Shown piece after piece: positions 1 to 8,230 of a stretch of DNA of 64,000 bases. A program made the position numbers and the translations under genes. The notes beneath the pieces were generated by a model. The model worked only from the letters and a program-made list of their open reading frames with translations, was not told the DNA's origin and ran no database searches. The DNA is from Mycolicibacterium phocaicum (GTDB lineage Bacteria > Actinomycetota > Actinomycetes > Mycobacteriales > Mycobacteriaceae), in contig NZ_AP022616.1 of the NCBI RefSeq assembly GCF_010731115.1, positions 3,596,001-3,660,000 on the forward strand. The letters are read 5' to 3'. Within the stretch, counting starts at the first letter, position 1. Each line of letters opens with the position of its first letter.

Positions 1-340
1 GCGCGAGATGCTGGCCATCACCGGCGCAATCAAGGGCGCCGGCCTGGGCAAGGACGTGCTGCTGATGACCGACGGCCGCTTCTCGGGCGGGACGACGGGC
101 CTGTGCGTCGGGCACATCGCGCCGGAGGCCGTCGACGGCGGCCCCATCGCATTCGTGCGCGACGGTGACCGCATTCGCCTCGACGTCGCCAACGGCAAGC
201 TGGACCTGCTGGTCGACGAGGCTGAATTGGCTTCGCGCCGTGAAGGTTTCGAGCCGCTGCCGCCGCGCTACAAGACCGGCGTGCTGGCCAAGTACACCAA
301 GCTGGTCCAGTCGGCCGCCGTCGGCGCCGTCTGCACCTAA
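1..340 (+). CDS. ilvD: Dihydroxy-acid dehydratase, C-terminal fragment
   Basis: The frame enters from the left edge at base 2 and ends in TAA at 338-340, giving about the last 112 residues of an IlvD/Edd family enzyme. The segment DGRFSGGT followed by GHIAPEA is the conserved C-terminal block of dihydroxy-acid dehydratases. The family dehydrates 2,3-dihydroxy-3-methylbutanoate (or -pentanoate) in valine, leucine and isoleucine synthesis, in the cytoplasm, with an iron-sulfur cluster. The cluster cysteines lie in the missing N-terminal part. A strong hairpin follows the stop. ilvD (Rv0189c) also closes this neighbourhood in M. tuberculosis as I recall it. Confidence 0.95.
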   Translation, partial: REMLAITGAIKGAGLGKDVLLMTDGRFSGGTTGLCVGHIAPEAVDGGPIAFVRDGDRIRLDVANGKLDLLVDEAELASRREGFEPLPPRYKTGVLAKYTKLVQSAAVGAVCT

Positions 341-344
341 CCGG

Positions 345-393
345 GATTTGTGCACGATTTTCCGCGGTCGGCGCGGAAAATCGTGCACAAATC
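345..393. terminator. Perfect 22-bp stem hairpin after ilvD
   Basis: Arms 345-366 and 372-393 are exact reverse complements around a 5-nt loop, starting 5 bases after the ilvD stop. No T-run follows, which is usual for mycobacterial terminators. The stem contains GTGCACGATTTTCCGCG. Its perfection and length are beyond what termination needs, so a dispersed repeat is possible. Apart from it, the 341-548 gap shows only the AGGAGG ribosome site of the next gene. Confidence 0.75.
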
Positions 394-548
394 ACCAGGT
401 GGGCGTGCCTGCTGTAGCCTGAGGTTGGGCGCGCAGGACCGCCCGACGTCCGCTCGAAGGGGCTCAGCCTCCCTGCTGATTGCTTTACCTTGTGACCGAC
501 CTCTTCTCGGCCCGATTCGCGGACGCGGGCGCATGAGAGGAGGCCGTC

Positions 549-1715
549 ATGGCCAGCACACTGCCCACCAATCCGTCCTTGGACAAACTTCGCGTCGAAG
601 CCCGCCAACTTCAGCGGGCGGACGGCATCGCTCTTCATGCCGCGCAATTCACCGTCGCCCGTCGTTATGGCTTCACCGACTGGCCGGCACTGGTGCACTA
701 CCTGCGGCTGGCCGCCGATCTGAGCGTCGACCCGGGCGCCGTCGACGAGGATGCCCTCGACCCGGCCGACCGGCTCTGCTCGTGGGCATCGTTGCGCTAT
801 GACGAATCCGACGCCCCGCCGCGCCGGCAGTCGGCCGCCGACCTGCTGGCCGCCGACCCCGGCCTTGTCGACCGCAACATCTGGTGTGCGGCCGCAGCCT
901 CCGACCCTGCCGCGGTGGCCGACCATCTCGCCCGCCGCCCGGCGCTCGCCGACACCGGCGGCGGACCGTTCGGCTGGGTCCCCCTGATGTACCTCTGCTA
1001 CTCGCGGATTCCCCTGGGCCGCAGTGCAAATGACGTCGTCGCTGGCGCGACGCTGCTGCTCGACGCCGGCGCTGATCCGAACGGCGGATACCTGTGGTGC
1101 GGCATGTCGACGCCGTTCACGCTGCTGACCGGGGTGTTCGGCGAAGGCGAGCAAGGGCCGCGGCGTCAGCCCCGGCATCCGCACGCTGCCGAACTCGCAA
1201 CCCTGCTCCTGCGCCGCGGCGCCCACCCGGTCGACCAGCAGACGCTCTACAACCGGATGTTCCGCCCCGACAATTCGCACCTGGAGCTGCTGTTCGCCCA
1301 CGGGCTCGCCGACGCCGGGCCCAGCCCGTGGGAGCGCCGCCTGGGTGAGGCCATGGAGACCCGAGAACAGATGTGGCAGCGGCAGATTCAGTGGGCGGCT
1401 GCGCACGGATTCGGTGACCGCCTCGCGCTGCTCGAACGGCAGGGCATCGACGTCTCCGGCGTCGACATCGTCGCGCCGGCCTTCCCCGAAGATCCGAATG
1501 CCCGCGACGACGAGGGCGCGACGCCGCTGCACCAGGCCGCCTGGGCAGGCGACCTGGCGCTGATCCGACGGCTACTGGAGGCGGGCGCCGACCCGTCGCT
1601 CACAGACGGCCGGTTCGGCTCGACCCCGCTGCAGTGGGCCGAGCACGCCTATCAGACCGAGGCGGCGGAACTGCTCCGCGCCGCGACCTCCGCCACCACT
1701 TCCGAGTACCACTGA
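549..1715 (+). CDS. Ankyrin-repeat protein
   Basis: The 388-residue protein starts at an ATG preceded by AGGAGG. Residues 10-55 (LDKLRVEARQLQRA, then RRYGFTDWPALVHYL) form the N-terminal module often found ahead of bacterial ankyrin repeats. Repeat units are visible near 165-185 (TLLLDAGADPN), 205-225 (ATLLLRRGAHP) and 315-385 (GATPLHQAAWAGDLALIRRLLEAGADP, then STPLQWAEHAY). Ankyrin repeats are protein-protein interaction surfaces, and there is no signal peptide or membrane segment, so a cytoplasmic adaptor is the likely role. The partner is unknown. Its last 64 bases overlap, tail to tail, the end of the PaaX-like gene on the other strand. Confidence 0.9.
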   Translation: MASTLPTNPSLDKLRVEARQLQRADGIALHAAQFTVARRYGFTDWPALVHYLRLAADLSVDPGAVDEDALDPADRLCSWASLRYDESDAPPRRQSAADLLAADPGLVDRNIWCAAAASDPAAVADHLARRPALADTGGGPFGWVPLMYLCYSRIPLGRSANDVVAGATLLLDAGADPNGGYLWCGMSTPFTLLTGVFGEGEQGPRRQPRHPHAAELATLLLRRGAHPVDQQTLYNRMFRPDNSHLELLFAHGLADAGPSPWERRLGEAMETREQMWQRQIQWAAAHGFGDRLALLERQGIDVSGVDIVAPAFPEDPNARDDEGATPLHQAAWAGDLALIRRLLEAGADPSLTDGRFGSTPLQWAEHAYQTEAAELLRAATSATTSEYH

Positions 1716-2530
1716 AACAGCTTGATGCGTTGTGGTGCATCACTTTTGAGCAGCTCCGCCCAGCAGTCCGCGACCTTCGCCCGAGCGGCCACGCCGATCC
1801 ACGGCTGCGGCAACAACTCCGGCGGCAGCAGTGGGTCGGGCTCGACGGCGCGGGTGAACTCAGCGGCCAGTTCGATCGCGACGGTGAGCTGCGCCGTCGG
1901 GGAGGCATCCGGCAATGCGGACAGTGCGCGTCCGGCGACGGCGAGCAGGCGGCGGTGCCGTTCCGCGATGTCGTGCAGCGGCCACAGGTGGGCGGCGACG
2001 GCACGGGGCTCATCGGTGCCACCGACGGCCAGATCCGTGGTCGTCAACGTGGTGACGTGCTCGGCAATCGCCAGTTGTTCTGCCGCATCGGCTATCTCGC
2101 CGTCCCAGTCGTTCGGGGAGACGTAGAGACCACCTTGGATGGCGGCACCGCCGAGGCGCACGATCGCATCGCGCATGGCGTCACGCGCCGGCCGGACCGA
2201 CTCCGGGACCGCGAACGCCACCACGTGCCAGCGGCCATCCCACGGCGCGTCGCCCCGGTCCTGGGCATACATGAGCCGCAGGTAGTCGAGGTCCGGCGTG
2301 ATGGTGCTGCGCAGCTCGTCTGTCGCGCGCAGCACAGCTTTTCGGCCGCGCCCGTCCTGGACGAACTGCCCGTCGGCGACCAGTCGTTTGATGCACAACC
2401 GCACCTGCTGGTCCGTCATGCCGAGCTCGCCCGCGACGTCATACAGTGCTCCGGCATCGATGGTCGCGTCGTCCCGCAGCATGCTCTCGACGAGCGTGCG
2501 GGTCGGCACTTCGATGGGTGCGTCTTCCAA
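1652..2530 (-). CDS. PaaX-family transcriptional regulator
   Basis: The 292-residue protein has an N-terminal winged helix (about 5-75, with DQQVRLCIKRLVADGQF as recognition region), the central PaaX block WDGRWHVVAFAVPE (about 105-120) and GGLYVSPNDW (about 150-160), and the C-terminal PaaX module with LLPPELLPQPWIG (about 240-252). PaaX regulators repress aromatic-acid (phenylacetyl-CoA type) catabolic genes and are released by a CoA-thioester ligand. It lies downstream, on the same strand, of the flavoprotein/hydrolase cluster at 2577-7015, so it is a plausible regulator of that cluster (inference). The 3' end overlaps the ankyrin gene by 64 bases. Confidence 0.88.
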   Translation of the reverse strand: MEDAPIEVPTRTLVESMLRDDATIDAGALYDVAGELGMTDQQVRLCIKRLVADGQFVQDGRGRKAVLRATDELRSTITPDLDYLRLMYAQDRGDAPWDGRWHVVAFAVPESVRPARDAMRDAIVRLGGAAIQGGLYVSPNDWDGEIADAAEQLAIAEHVTTLTTTDLAVGGTDEPRAVAAHLWPLHDIAERHRRLLAVAGRALSALPDASPTAQLTVAIELAAEFTRAVEPDPLLPPELLPQPWIGVAARAKVADCWAELLKSDAPQRIKLFQWYSEVVAEVAARSSSAASV

Positions 2531-2576
2531 CGGTCAACTCCTTGCGCCCGCGGCACGACGTGCGGGGCTCCCAAGT

Positions 2577-3788
2577 CTAGGCACGCTCGTCCTGTTCGAC
2601 GACGACGAGCGGCCGGCCGGCGGGCTGATCGAGCCGGCGGGCAAGGTCGGCGAAGAACCGTGGCGCGTCGATGACGGCATCTGGTGGGTGCACTCCCGGA
2701 CGCCGAGCGGTCCCGTCGACGATCTGTGCCAGGCCCAACGCCAACGGGATACCGGTGGCCCGGGCCATGTCTCCGAACAGCCCTGCCGCGCTACCGGACA
2801 GGTCGAGGTGGGCCAGCACCACACGCTCGCGTCCGGCACGGGTGCCGGACACCGCGGCGAAGAACGGCGGCAGCGTGCCCGGCCCCTTGCTGCGTAGGGA
2901 CGACGGGACAGACCGCAAGTAGCGCAACAGATTCGGTTTCGCGAACTGCAGAGCCGCCGTCTCGTGGGTCAACCGGCGCCGGTCGGTGTCCCGGCGCAGC
3001 ACGTCGAGATACGCCAGCGTCCGCGGCCGGACCACCATGAGGTTGACGGCCTCGCCGCTGAGCCCGAGCGTACGCCGCAGCGTGATGGGCTCGGGATGTC
3101 CGACCGTGTACGCGGTGCCGCGTCGACCGCGCGGCAAGGTCAGCCCGACCGGGCGCAACGGACGCTCGAATGTCAGCTGTCCGCTGCGGACGGTGCAAAT
3201 CTTGCCGCTGCTCTGCAGCATCCAGTGCACGGCCGCCGCCGAGGGCCGGCCGTCGGGGTCCAACAGCACCTCACCGCCGTCGCCTCCCCCACCGGGCACG
3301 TCCACCGGCCACGCGGTGTAGGCGTCGCGCACTGTGTCGAGTCCGGCGGCCGCGGTGGCGGCGAGCAGGTTGCTCACACCCGGGCTGGCGCCCATGCCGA
3401 TGACCGCGCAAATGCCTGCGGCACTGGCGGTTTCGTCCAATTCGAGCATCTGCACCGTTGGTTCCCAGTCGTCGCAGATGTCGACGTAGTGCGTGCCCGC
3501 CGCGATCGCCGCGCGCAGCACGGGGACCCCGAAGCGGTAGTACGGCCCGACGGTGTTGACGACGAGGTCGGCCCGCTCGAGCGCTTCACGTAGCGCCGGG
3601 CCGTCGGTGACGTCGATCTGGGCGGCGCTGACCGGAACCCGGGCTTCGGCGAGTTGGCCGCACAACCGGTCGGCGGCGGCGCCATCGCGGTCCGCGACGA
3701 CGATCTCGTCGACCCCGGGCAGCTGCGCGGCGAGCCGGACGGCGACCGCCCCCATCGCCCCCGGGCCGCCCAACGCGAGGATCCTCAT
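2577..3788 (-). CDS. Saccharopine dehydrogenase-like NAD(P)-binding protein
   Basis: The 403-residue protein opens with a Rossmann signature (ILALGGPGAMGAVAVRLAA, residues 3-21), then VVADRD and a conserved VVNTVGPYYRFGVPVLRAAIAAGTHYVD block cut here as NTVGPYYRFG (about 80-90). This matches the saccharopine dehydrogenase / trans-acting enoyl reductase superfamily. True lysine-pathway activity is unlikely: many mycobacterial members act on lipids or have unknown substrates. GASPGVSNLLAA (about 132-143) is also typical. Its ATG overlaps the stop of the upstream hydrolase by 4 bases (ATGA), so the two are translationally coupled. The substrate is unknown. Confidence 0.85.
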   Translation of the reverse strand: MRILALGGPGAMGAVAVRLAAQLPGVDEIVVADRDGAAADRLCGQLAEARVPVSAAQIDVTDGPALREALERADLVVNTVGPYYRFGVPVLRAAIAAGTHYVDICDDWEPTVQMLELDETASAAGICAVIGMGASPGVSNLLAATAAAGLDTVRDAYTAWPVDVPGGGGDGGEVLLDPDGRPSAAAVHWMLQSSGKICTVRSGQLTFERPLRPVGLTLPRGRRGTAYTVGHPEPITLRRTLGLSGEAVNLMVVRPRTLAYLDVLRRDTDRRRLTHETAALQFAKPNLLRYLRSVPSSLRSKGPGTLPPFFAAVSGTRAGRERVVLAHLDLSGSAAGLFGDMARATGIPLALGLAQIVDGTARRPGVHPPDAVIDAPRFFADLARRLDQPAGRPLVVVEQDERA

Positions 3789-4855
3789 CGGGCCTCCTTG
3801 GCGGCCGGCAGTTCCTGCACGTAACGCCGGAGATTGTCGAGATAGCTGGGCGCGTAGATCTGCCGAGGTGCGAAAGTTCCTATCGCGTAGGCCTTTACGC
3901 TCTCGGGGTTGTTCTCCAGGTCTTCCTTGGCGAGGCTGTGCGACGCGTGCGGGTAGGTCTGGACCGTCAGCAGATCGGGACGTACCAGTGCGCGGTAGAC
4001 GCGCTCAGTCTCGGCCACGTCGACGTTCCGATCAGCCTCGCCGAGCTCGAGCAGCACGGGGACGGAGAGCAACGGCAGCGTCGCGCTGACGTCGGCGTGG
4101 TAGTTACGGGCGACGAATGCCCAGCGGTCCGCGGACATCGGTGACGCGTCGATGCCCGCCATGCGGTACTCGTGATAGGTGGCACCGTTGCGCAGCAGCT
4201 GATTCGTCCGCTCCCGCCGGGCCAGCGCAGCGGCCAGTTCGGACTGCGGCGCCGCACGCGCCCGCAGTTCGGCGCGCAGGTTGTATTCGCCCTGTCGCAG
4301 CCAATTGATCGCCGGGCCAACGAGAATCATGAACTGCAGGTCCGGCTTGCGCACCGCCACCTCGGGCGCCACCCAGCCGCCCTGGCTGATTGCCCAGATG
4401 CCGATCCGGCGTGGATCGATGTCCGCCCGGGTTCGGGCCCAGTCGATCGCGGCGCTCGTCTCGTCGGCCCGGTCGGCCATGCTCTGGTTCAGCCAATTGC
4501 CGGGCGCGCCGCCGATGCCGGGCTTGTTCCACGACAACGACGCATAGCCGGCGTTCGCGAAGGACTCCCAGATGGGCCGGTAAAAGCCGTTGCGGCCGGC
4601 ATCGGCGGGACCGTCACCGTGGACGAACACCACCAGGCCGAACGGCCCCTTCCCCGTCTTCGGCAGGGCCAACACACCGTCGAGCGGCTGCGCCGGCGCC
4701 GGGATCGTGACGCGCTGCTCGCGGATCGCGAAGTCGTTGGCGTACAGCACCCAACCGCCCGCCGATAGCGCGACCGCGACAACAGCGCCCAAGGCGATCA
4801 ACGTGCGACGCATCCAGCCGGGCAGTCGACGGGCCTGTACGGAACTATCATTCAT
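3785..4855 (-). CDS. Membrane-anchored alpha/beta hydrolase
   Basis: I start this at the ATG for MNDSSVQARR; a longer in-frame start adds 17 unlikely residues. The 356-residue protein has one N-terminal membrane segment (about 15-37, LIALGAVVAVALSAGGWVLY), so the hydrolase domain should lie outside the membrane. The oxyanion region is VVFVHGDGPAD, the nucleophile elbow WAISQGGW (Ala-x-Ser-x-Gly-Gly rather than Gly at the first position), and the acid/His candidates are GEADRNVD and YPHASHSL near the C-terminus. It resembles dienelactone-hydrolase/acyl-esterase type enzymes of the peptidase S9-like group. It is coupled by ATGA to the saccharopine-dehydrogenase-like gene. Confidence 0.85.
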   Translation of the reverse strand: MNDSSVQARRLPGWMRRTLIALGAVVAVALSAGGWVLYANDFAIREQRVTIPAPAQPLDGVLALPKTGKGPFGLVVFVHGDGPADAGRNGFYRPIWESFANAGYASLSWNKPGIGGAPGNWLNQSMADRADETSAAIDWARTRADIDPRRIGIWAISQGGWVAPEVAVRKPDLQFMILVGPAINWLRQGEYNLRAELRARAAPQSELAAALARRERTNQLLRNGATYHEYRMAGIDASPMSADRWAFVARNYHADVSATLPLLSVPVLLELGEADRNVDVAETERVYRALVRPDLLTVQTYPHASHSLAKEDLENNPESVKAYAIGTFAPRQIYAPSYLDNLRRYVQELPAAKEAR

Positions 4856-4931
4856 GTCACGATCGTAGCGTGGGTGATAGTTATTGGTGAGTGGCGTCAG
4901 CCACACCCGCCGCCGGCACCTCGCGAGCGGG

Positions 4932-5678
4932 TTAACCGAACTGCGCGTGGAGCTCCGGCAGGAAGCCGGCCAGGTGGTTCATCTCCTGCGCGCAGTGCAC
5001 CAGCAGATCGCGCGGGTGCGGCAGCTGACGTGCGGCGAGCACCCGAAAAGCGTGGTCTGCCAAGGACTTACCCGCACGGAAGCTCACGTGCTGCCCGCCC
5101 ATCCAGAATCGAGAGCGCATCTCGGCACCGTCCGGCGTCGGCCGCACCTGATGAACCAGCCAGCCGATGTCGACCGGGATGTCCGGCGAACCGAGGCGGG
5201 CGACGATGGCCAGCCCAGCGTGCCCTTGCGCAACCGGATCGACGAACTGGATCGCCACCGAACTCAGCGCCGAACCGAGGTACTCCTCCACGAGCGACGT
5301 CCGGCCGACGTAGGCCAGGTCGTCGCGGCCGTCACGCCACTGCGCCGAGACATGCGCCCGCGGGTGCCACAGCTTGTAGCGGCGCGCGTCGCAGCCGTGC
5401 CAACCGAACCACCAGTCCCACATCTCAGGCGTCACACCTGGCATGTCGGTGCGCACCGCCACGGTGTAGCCGCCGTCCGACAGCGTGCCGTAACCGTTCT
5501 CGGTCTGCTGGTAACCGTCCTCGGCCAGCGGTTCGTCGAAGTCGGGCAGCACGGGGCCGGCCTGCGGCCCATGCTCGAGCGCCTGCACCACATGACGTGG
5601 CAGCGCCGCCATCTCCGGATTGAAGAACCTGCCAAAAGGCGTGTCCGCGTCGTCGCCGCGGTAACCCAGGTAGCTCAT
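4932..5678 (-). CDS. DAPG/phloretin hydrolase family protein (PhlG-like)
   Basis: The 248-residue protein has the family landmarks MWDWWFGWHGCDARRYKLWHP (shown from W89; H105 and H109 lie in WHPRAH), E131-E132 in TSLVEEYLG, and H228-x3-E232 in HCAQEMNH. PhlG enzymes bind a catalytic metal through two His and two Glu and cleave the carbon-carbon bond joining an acyl side chain to a phloroglucinol ring (2,4-diacetylphloroglucinol, phloretin). All four ligand positions appear present, so activity is plausible; the exact substrate is not known. It overlaps the upstream flavoprotein gene by 4 bases (ATGA). No signal peptide, so cytoplasmic. Confidence 0.85.
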   Translation of the reverse strand: MSYLGYRGDDADTPFGRFFNPEMAALPRHVVQALEHGPQAGPVLPDFDEPLAEDGYQQTENGYGTLSDGGYTVAVRTDMPGVTPEMWDWWFGWHGCDARRYKLWHPRAHVSAQWRDGRDDLAYVGRTSLVEEYLGSALSSVAIQFVDPVAQGHAGLAIVARLGSPDIPVDIGWLVHQVRPTPDGAEMRSRFWMGGQHVSFRAGKSLADHAFRVLAARQLPHPRDLLVHCAQEMNHLAGFLPELHAQFG

Positions 5679-7015
5679 GTCCGTCCCATCCAGGCGTAGA
5701 AGCGACCCTCCGGGTCATATTGTGCGCGCACCGCATCCAGTCGCGCCATGGCCGCGTCGGTGGCGAACCGGGCCGGCCGGGCCCCCAGGTTCTCGTCGGC
5801 CAGCTGTATTCCGGTGGCCAGGTGGGACATCGCCGCCATGTTGGATCGCGCCCAGTCGCCGTACTTTTCGTCGTCTGCGGCGTCCGACCAGCCGGCGTAC
5901 AGCGCCAGGTAGACCTCGTCCTCGAGGCTGTAGGCCATGTCCTGCCGCGCCGGCGACGGCCCCCAGTTCAGCCAGAGGAAGTGCGACGGGTGCGGAGGCA
6001 TGGTCTCGAGGATGTTCCGCACGCCCGGCAGCAACTCGGCCGTCGACGCCGACGTCCACATGTTGTCCGCGGCGTAGCGGTGGTCGTTCAGGTAGTTGCT
6101 CATCACCGCGTCGTACCAGGTGGGCAGGTTCGTCGGTGCGTACGGCACGGCCATCAGGGCATGCGGGCGCGCCGGGCACGTATCCAACAGTGCCACTGCA
6201 TCTTTCGCTTCATCGTCGCTGTCGGCGAACACCGGTGAGGCCAGCACGATGCCCGGCGTATCCAGCCCCGAACTCGGCATGGCCCGGGAGGCGACGATCT
6301 GCAACTCCACCCGGCGGTCCACGTCGGCGCTGATGGCGCGGGCCCACGCGTAGATCTCGTCGGCGGCCGCGAAAGGGTAGACGTACAGGCTGCTGCCGCA
6401 CACCGCCGGCTTCGGATGGAGACGCACGTGGAACGCAGTCACGACGCCGAAGAAGCCGGGACCGGATCCCCTTGCTGCCCAATATAAGTCGGGGTGATGC
6501 TCGGCGTCGCAGCGAATCTGCTCACCGGCTGCGGTGACCACGTCGAGCGCCAGCACGCTTTCACACGCCGGCCCCAGCACGCGGTTGTTCCACCCGTAGC
6601 CGCCCTGCAGCAGATAGCCACCGAGTCGGACACCCCGGCAGTGTCCGGATGGGAAGAACAGGCCCTGCTGCTCCAGTTCGGTGGCCAGCACGCTGCCACC
6701 TTTTCCGGGACCCACCACGGCGATCATCGCGTCGCGATCCACCCGGCACGTGTCCAGCCGGCTCACGTCGAGCAGCATGCCGCCATCGCGCAGGTGGTTG
6801 GCCGACCAGCTGTGTCCGCCCGATCGGATGCCGACCGCCAATTTGTTCGCTTGGGCGTAGCGGACCGCCGCCACCACATCAGCCGTGCACGACGCCTGCA
6901 CGATGACATCCGGAAAGCGCTGCGGCACACGGGCATTCCACACCGTCGCGCAACGCGCATCCTCATATCCCGCGTCGCCGCGGCGGAAATGTCGGACCTC
7001 GGCCAAAGCTGTCAC
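5675..7015 (-). CDS. FAD-dependent oxidase of the berberine-bridge (BBE) type
   Basis: The 446-residue protein starts at GTG. Residues 34-200 form the FAD_binding_4 (PCMH) domain. H68 in RSGGHSW and C126 in SGHCRGVRLGG are the two positions that carry bicovalently bound FAD in BBE-type oxidases. LQGGYGWNNR follows. A BBE C-terminal segment ends near YDPEGRFYAW (about 430-442). Such enzymes oxidise alcohols, sugars or phenolic/alkaloid compounds using oxygen. There is no signal peptide. It is the first gene of the minus-strand cluster and is coupled by ATGA to the PhlG-like hydrolase, which points to joint work on one phenolic or polyketide substrate (inference). Confidence 0.9.
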   Translation of the reverse strand: MTALAEVRHFRRGDAGYEDARCATVWNARVPQRFPDVIVQASCTADVVAAVRYAQANKLAVGIRSGGHSWSANHLRDGGMLLDVSRLDTCRVDRDAMIAVVGPGKGGSVLATELEQQGLFFPSGHCRGVRLGGYLLQGGYGWNNRVLGPACESVLALDVVTAAGEQIRCDAEHHPDLYWAARGSGPGFFGVVTAFHVRLHPKPAVCGSSLYVYPFAAADEIYAWARAISADVDRRVELQIVASRAMPSSGLDTPGIVLASPVFADSDDEAKDAVALLDTCPARPHALMAVPYAPTNLPTWYDAVMSNYLNDHRYAADNMWTSASTAELLPGVRNILETMPPHPSHFLWLNWGPSPARQDMAYSLEDEVYLALYAGWSDAADDEKYGDWARSNMAAMSHLATGIQLADENLGARPARFATDAAMARLDAVRAQYDPEGRFYAWMGRT

Positions 7016-7094
7016 CGCAACTCCTCACGCCTCGACGCCCCCACCGAAACGTAACACCGGGAATCAGCGACTGCGTCAAATTCGCGCTGCGGAT

Positions 7095-7490
7095 CTACGC
7101 GGCCGTGAGCACCGCCCGACTGCCGACAGGATTGGCGAGCGGCACGACGATCGTGCCGGGCATGATCATCATGGTGCAGACCATGTGTTCGCGATCCGAC
7201 CGCCGGCCGGCCGTCAACGTGACCACCACGGTCTGGCCGGTCTCCGCCGCGGTGGCGTGTACCCCGTAACAGTCGGGCGATCCGAGCGAAATGTTCAGCG
7301 CCACGGCGGGTTCCGGGTCCAGCCGGCTCCAGGACTCTGCGGCCAGCGGATGGGGGTCGACGATCGCCGGATCGTCGACGAACGTCGTGCCCGGCGAGAC
7401 GGGCACCTCCGGTAGCGCCGGCGCGTCAGCCGACGCCGTCGGCGCGAGGCCGACGGCCAACACGAGTCCCGCGGCGGCGACCCTGAGCAC
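7095..7490 (-). CDS. Small secreted protein, unknown function
   Basis: The 131-residue protein starts at a GTG whose G is the last base of the methyltransferase stop (TAGTG), so the two are translationally coupled. Residues 1-21 are a signal peptide (VAAAGLVLAVGLAPTASA, cut before DAPALPEV). The mature part of about 110 residues has two cysteines (SPDCYG and HMVCTM) that could form one disulfide, and no recognisable domain. It is probably exported to the cell wall or medium. I do not recognise the family. Confidence 0.8.
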   Translation of the reverse strand: MLRVAAAGLVLAVGLAPTASADAPALPEVPVSPGTTFVDDPAIVDPHPLAAESWSRLDPEPAVALNISLGSPDCYGVHATAAETGQTVVVTLTAGRRSDREHMVCTMMIMPGTIVVPLANPVGSRAVLTAA

Positions 7491-8155
7491 TACTTACCCA
7501 CCCGGGCCACGGCGAAGCCGTCCCAGCCCTTGGCGCCGACCGTCTGGATGGCGGCGGCCTCCAGGCGCGGATGGTTGCCCACCAGCTCGAGCATGTTGCG
7601 CACGCCTTGCGCCTGCAGATCGTCGGCGGCCGGATCGAGCACCCGGCCCATCCGGGTGACGTTGTCGACGACGATCACCGCGCCGGGCGTCGCCAGTCGC
7701 ACCGCCCACTCGACGTAGGCGCTGTTGTTCTCCTTGTCGGCGTCGATGAAGAAGAAGTCGAACTGCTCGTCGCGCTCCGCCAGCTGCGGCAGGGTGTCCA
7801 GCGCCGCTCCAACCAGTACCTCCACCTGATCCGCGACGCCGGCGCGCTCGAAGTTGGCGCGCGCGACCGCGGCGTGTTCCGGGGAGTACTCCAACGTCGT
7901 CACGCGACCCTCGGTGCCGATGCCGCGCGCGAGGTTGATGGTGCTGTAGCCCGCGAGTGTGCCGATCTCCAGCACCCGGCTGGCGCCACTGATGGTCGCC
8001 AACAGCGACAACAACTTTCCGTGCTGCGCGGATACCTCGATGGCCGGCATACCGGCCGTCACGGCGGACTGACGCGCCGTGACGAGCACGTCGTCCTCGG
8101 TGTGCAGCACCTCGTTGAACATCTCGTCGACAGCCTGCGGTTCGGGTTGAGTCAT
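7490..8155 (-). CDS. SAM-dependent O-methyltransferase (Methyltransf_3)
   Basis: The 221-residue length and motifs fit the caffeoyl-CoA/catechol O-methyltransferase-like family: VLEIGTLAGYSTINLA (SAM motif I, about 61-76), VTTLEYSPEHAAVA, FDFFFIDADKENN (about 128-140, metal-binding Asp) and VDNVTRMGRV. Members transfer a methyl group to a phenolic or small hydroxyl substrate in the cytoplasm using a divalent metal. It matches Rv0187 in position. It is divergent from the DUF4331 gene and its stop overlaps the start of the small secreted protein by one base. Confidence 0.92.
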   Translation of the reverse strand: MTQPEPQAVDEMFNEVLHTEDDVLVTARQSAVTAGMPAIEVSAQHGKLLSLLATISGASRVLEIGTLAGYSTINLARGIGTEGRVTTLEYSPEHAAVARANFERAGVADQVEVLVGAALDTLPQLAERDEQFDFFFIDADKENNSAYVEWAVRLATPGAVIVVDNVTRMGRVLDPAADDLQAQGVRNMLELVGNHPRLEAAAIQTVGAKGWDGFAVARVGK

Positions 8156-8230
8156 GGCCCCAGGCTAGCGCGGGAGAATTCTGTCCCAGATTGGCCGATT
8201 TTCGTTCGGCGCGGTCCGTCGGGCACTTGA

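Noticed and set aside
30..1532. 500-codon minus-strand frame opposite ilvD and the ankyrin gene
   Set aside because: Crosses the perfect hairpin and shows no domain; antisense artefact.
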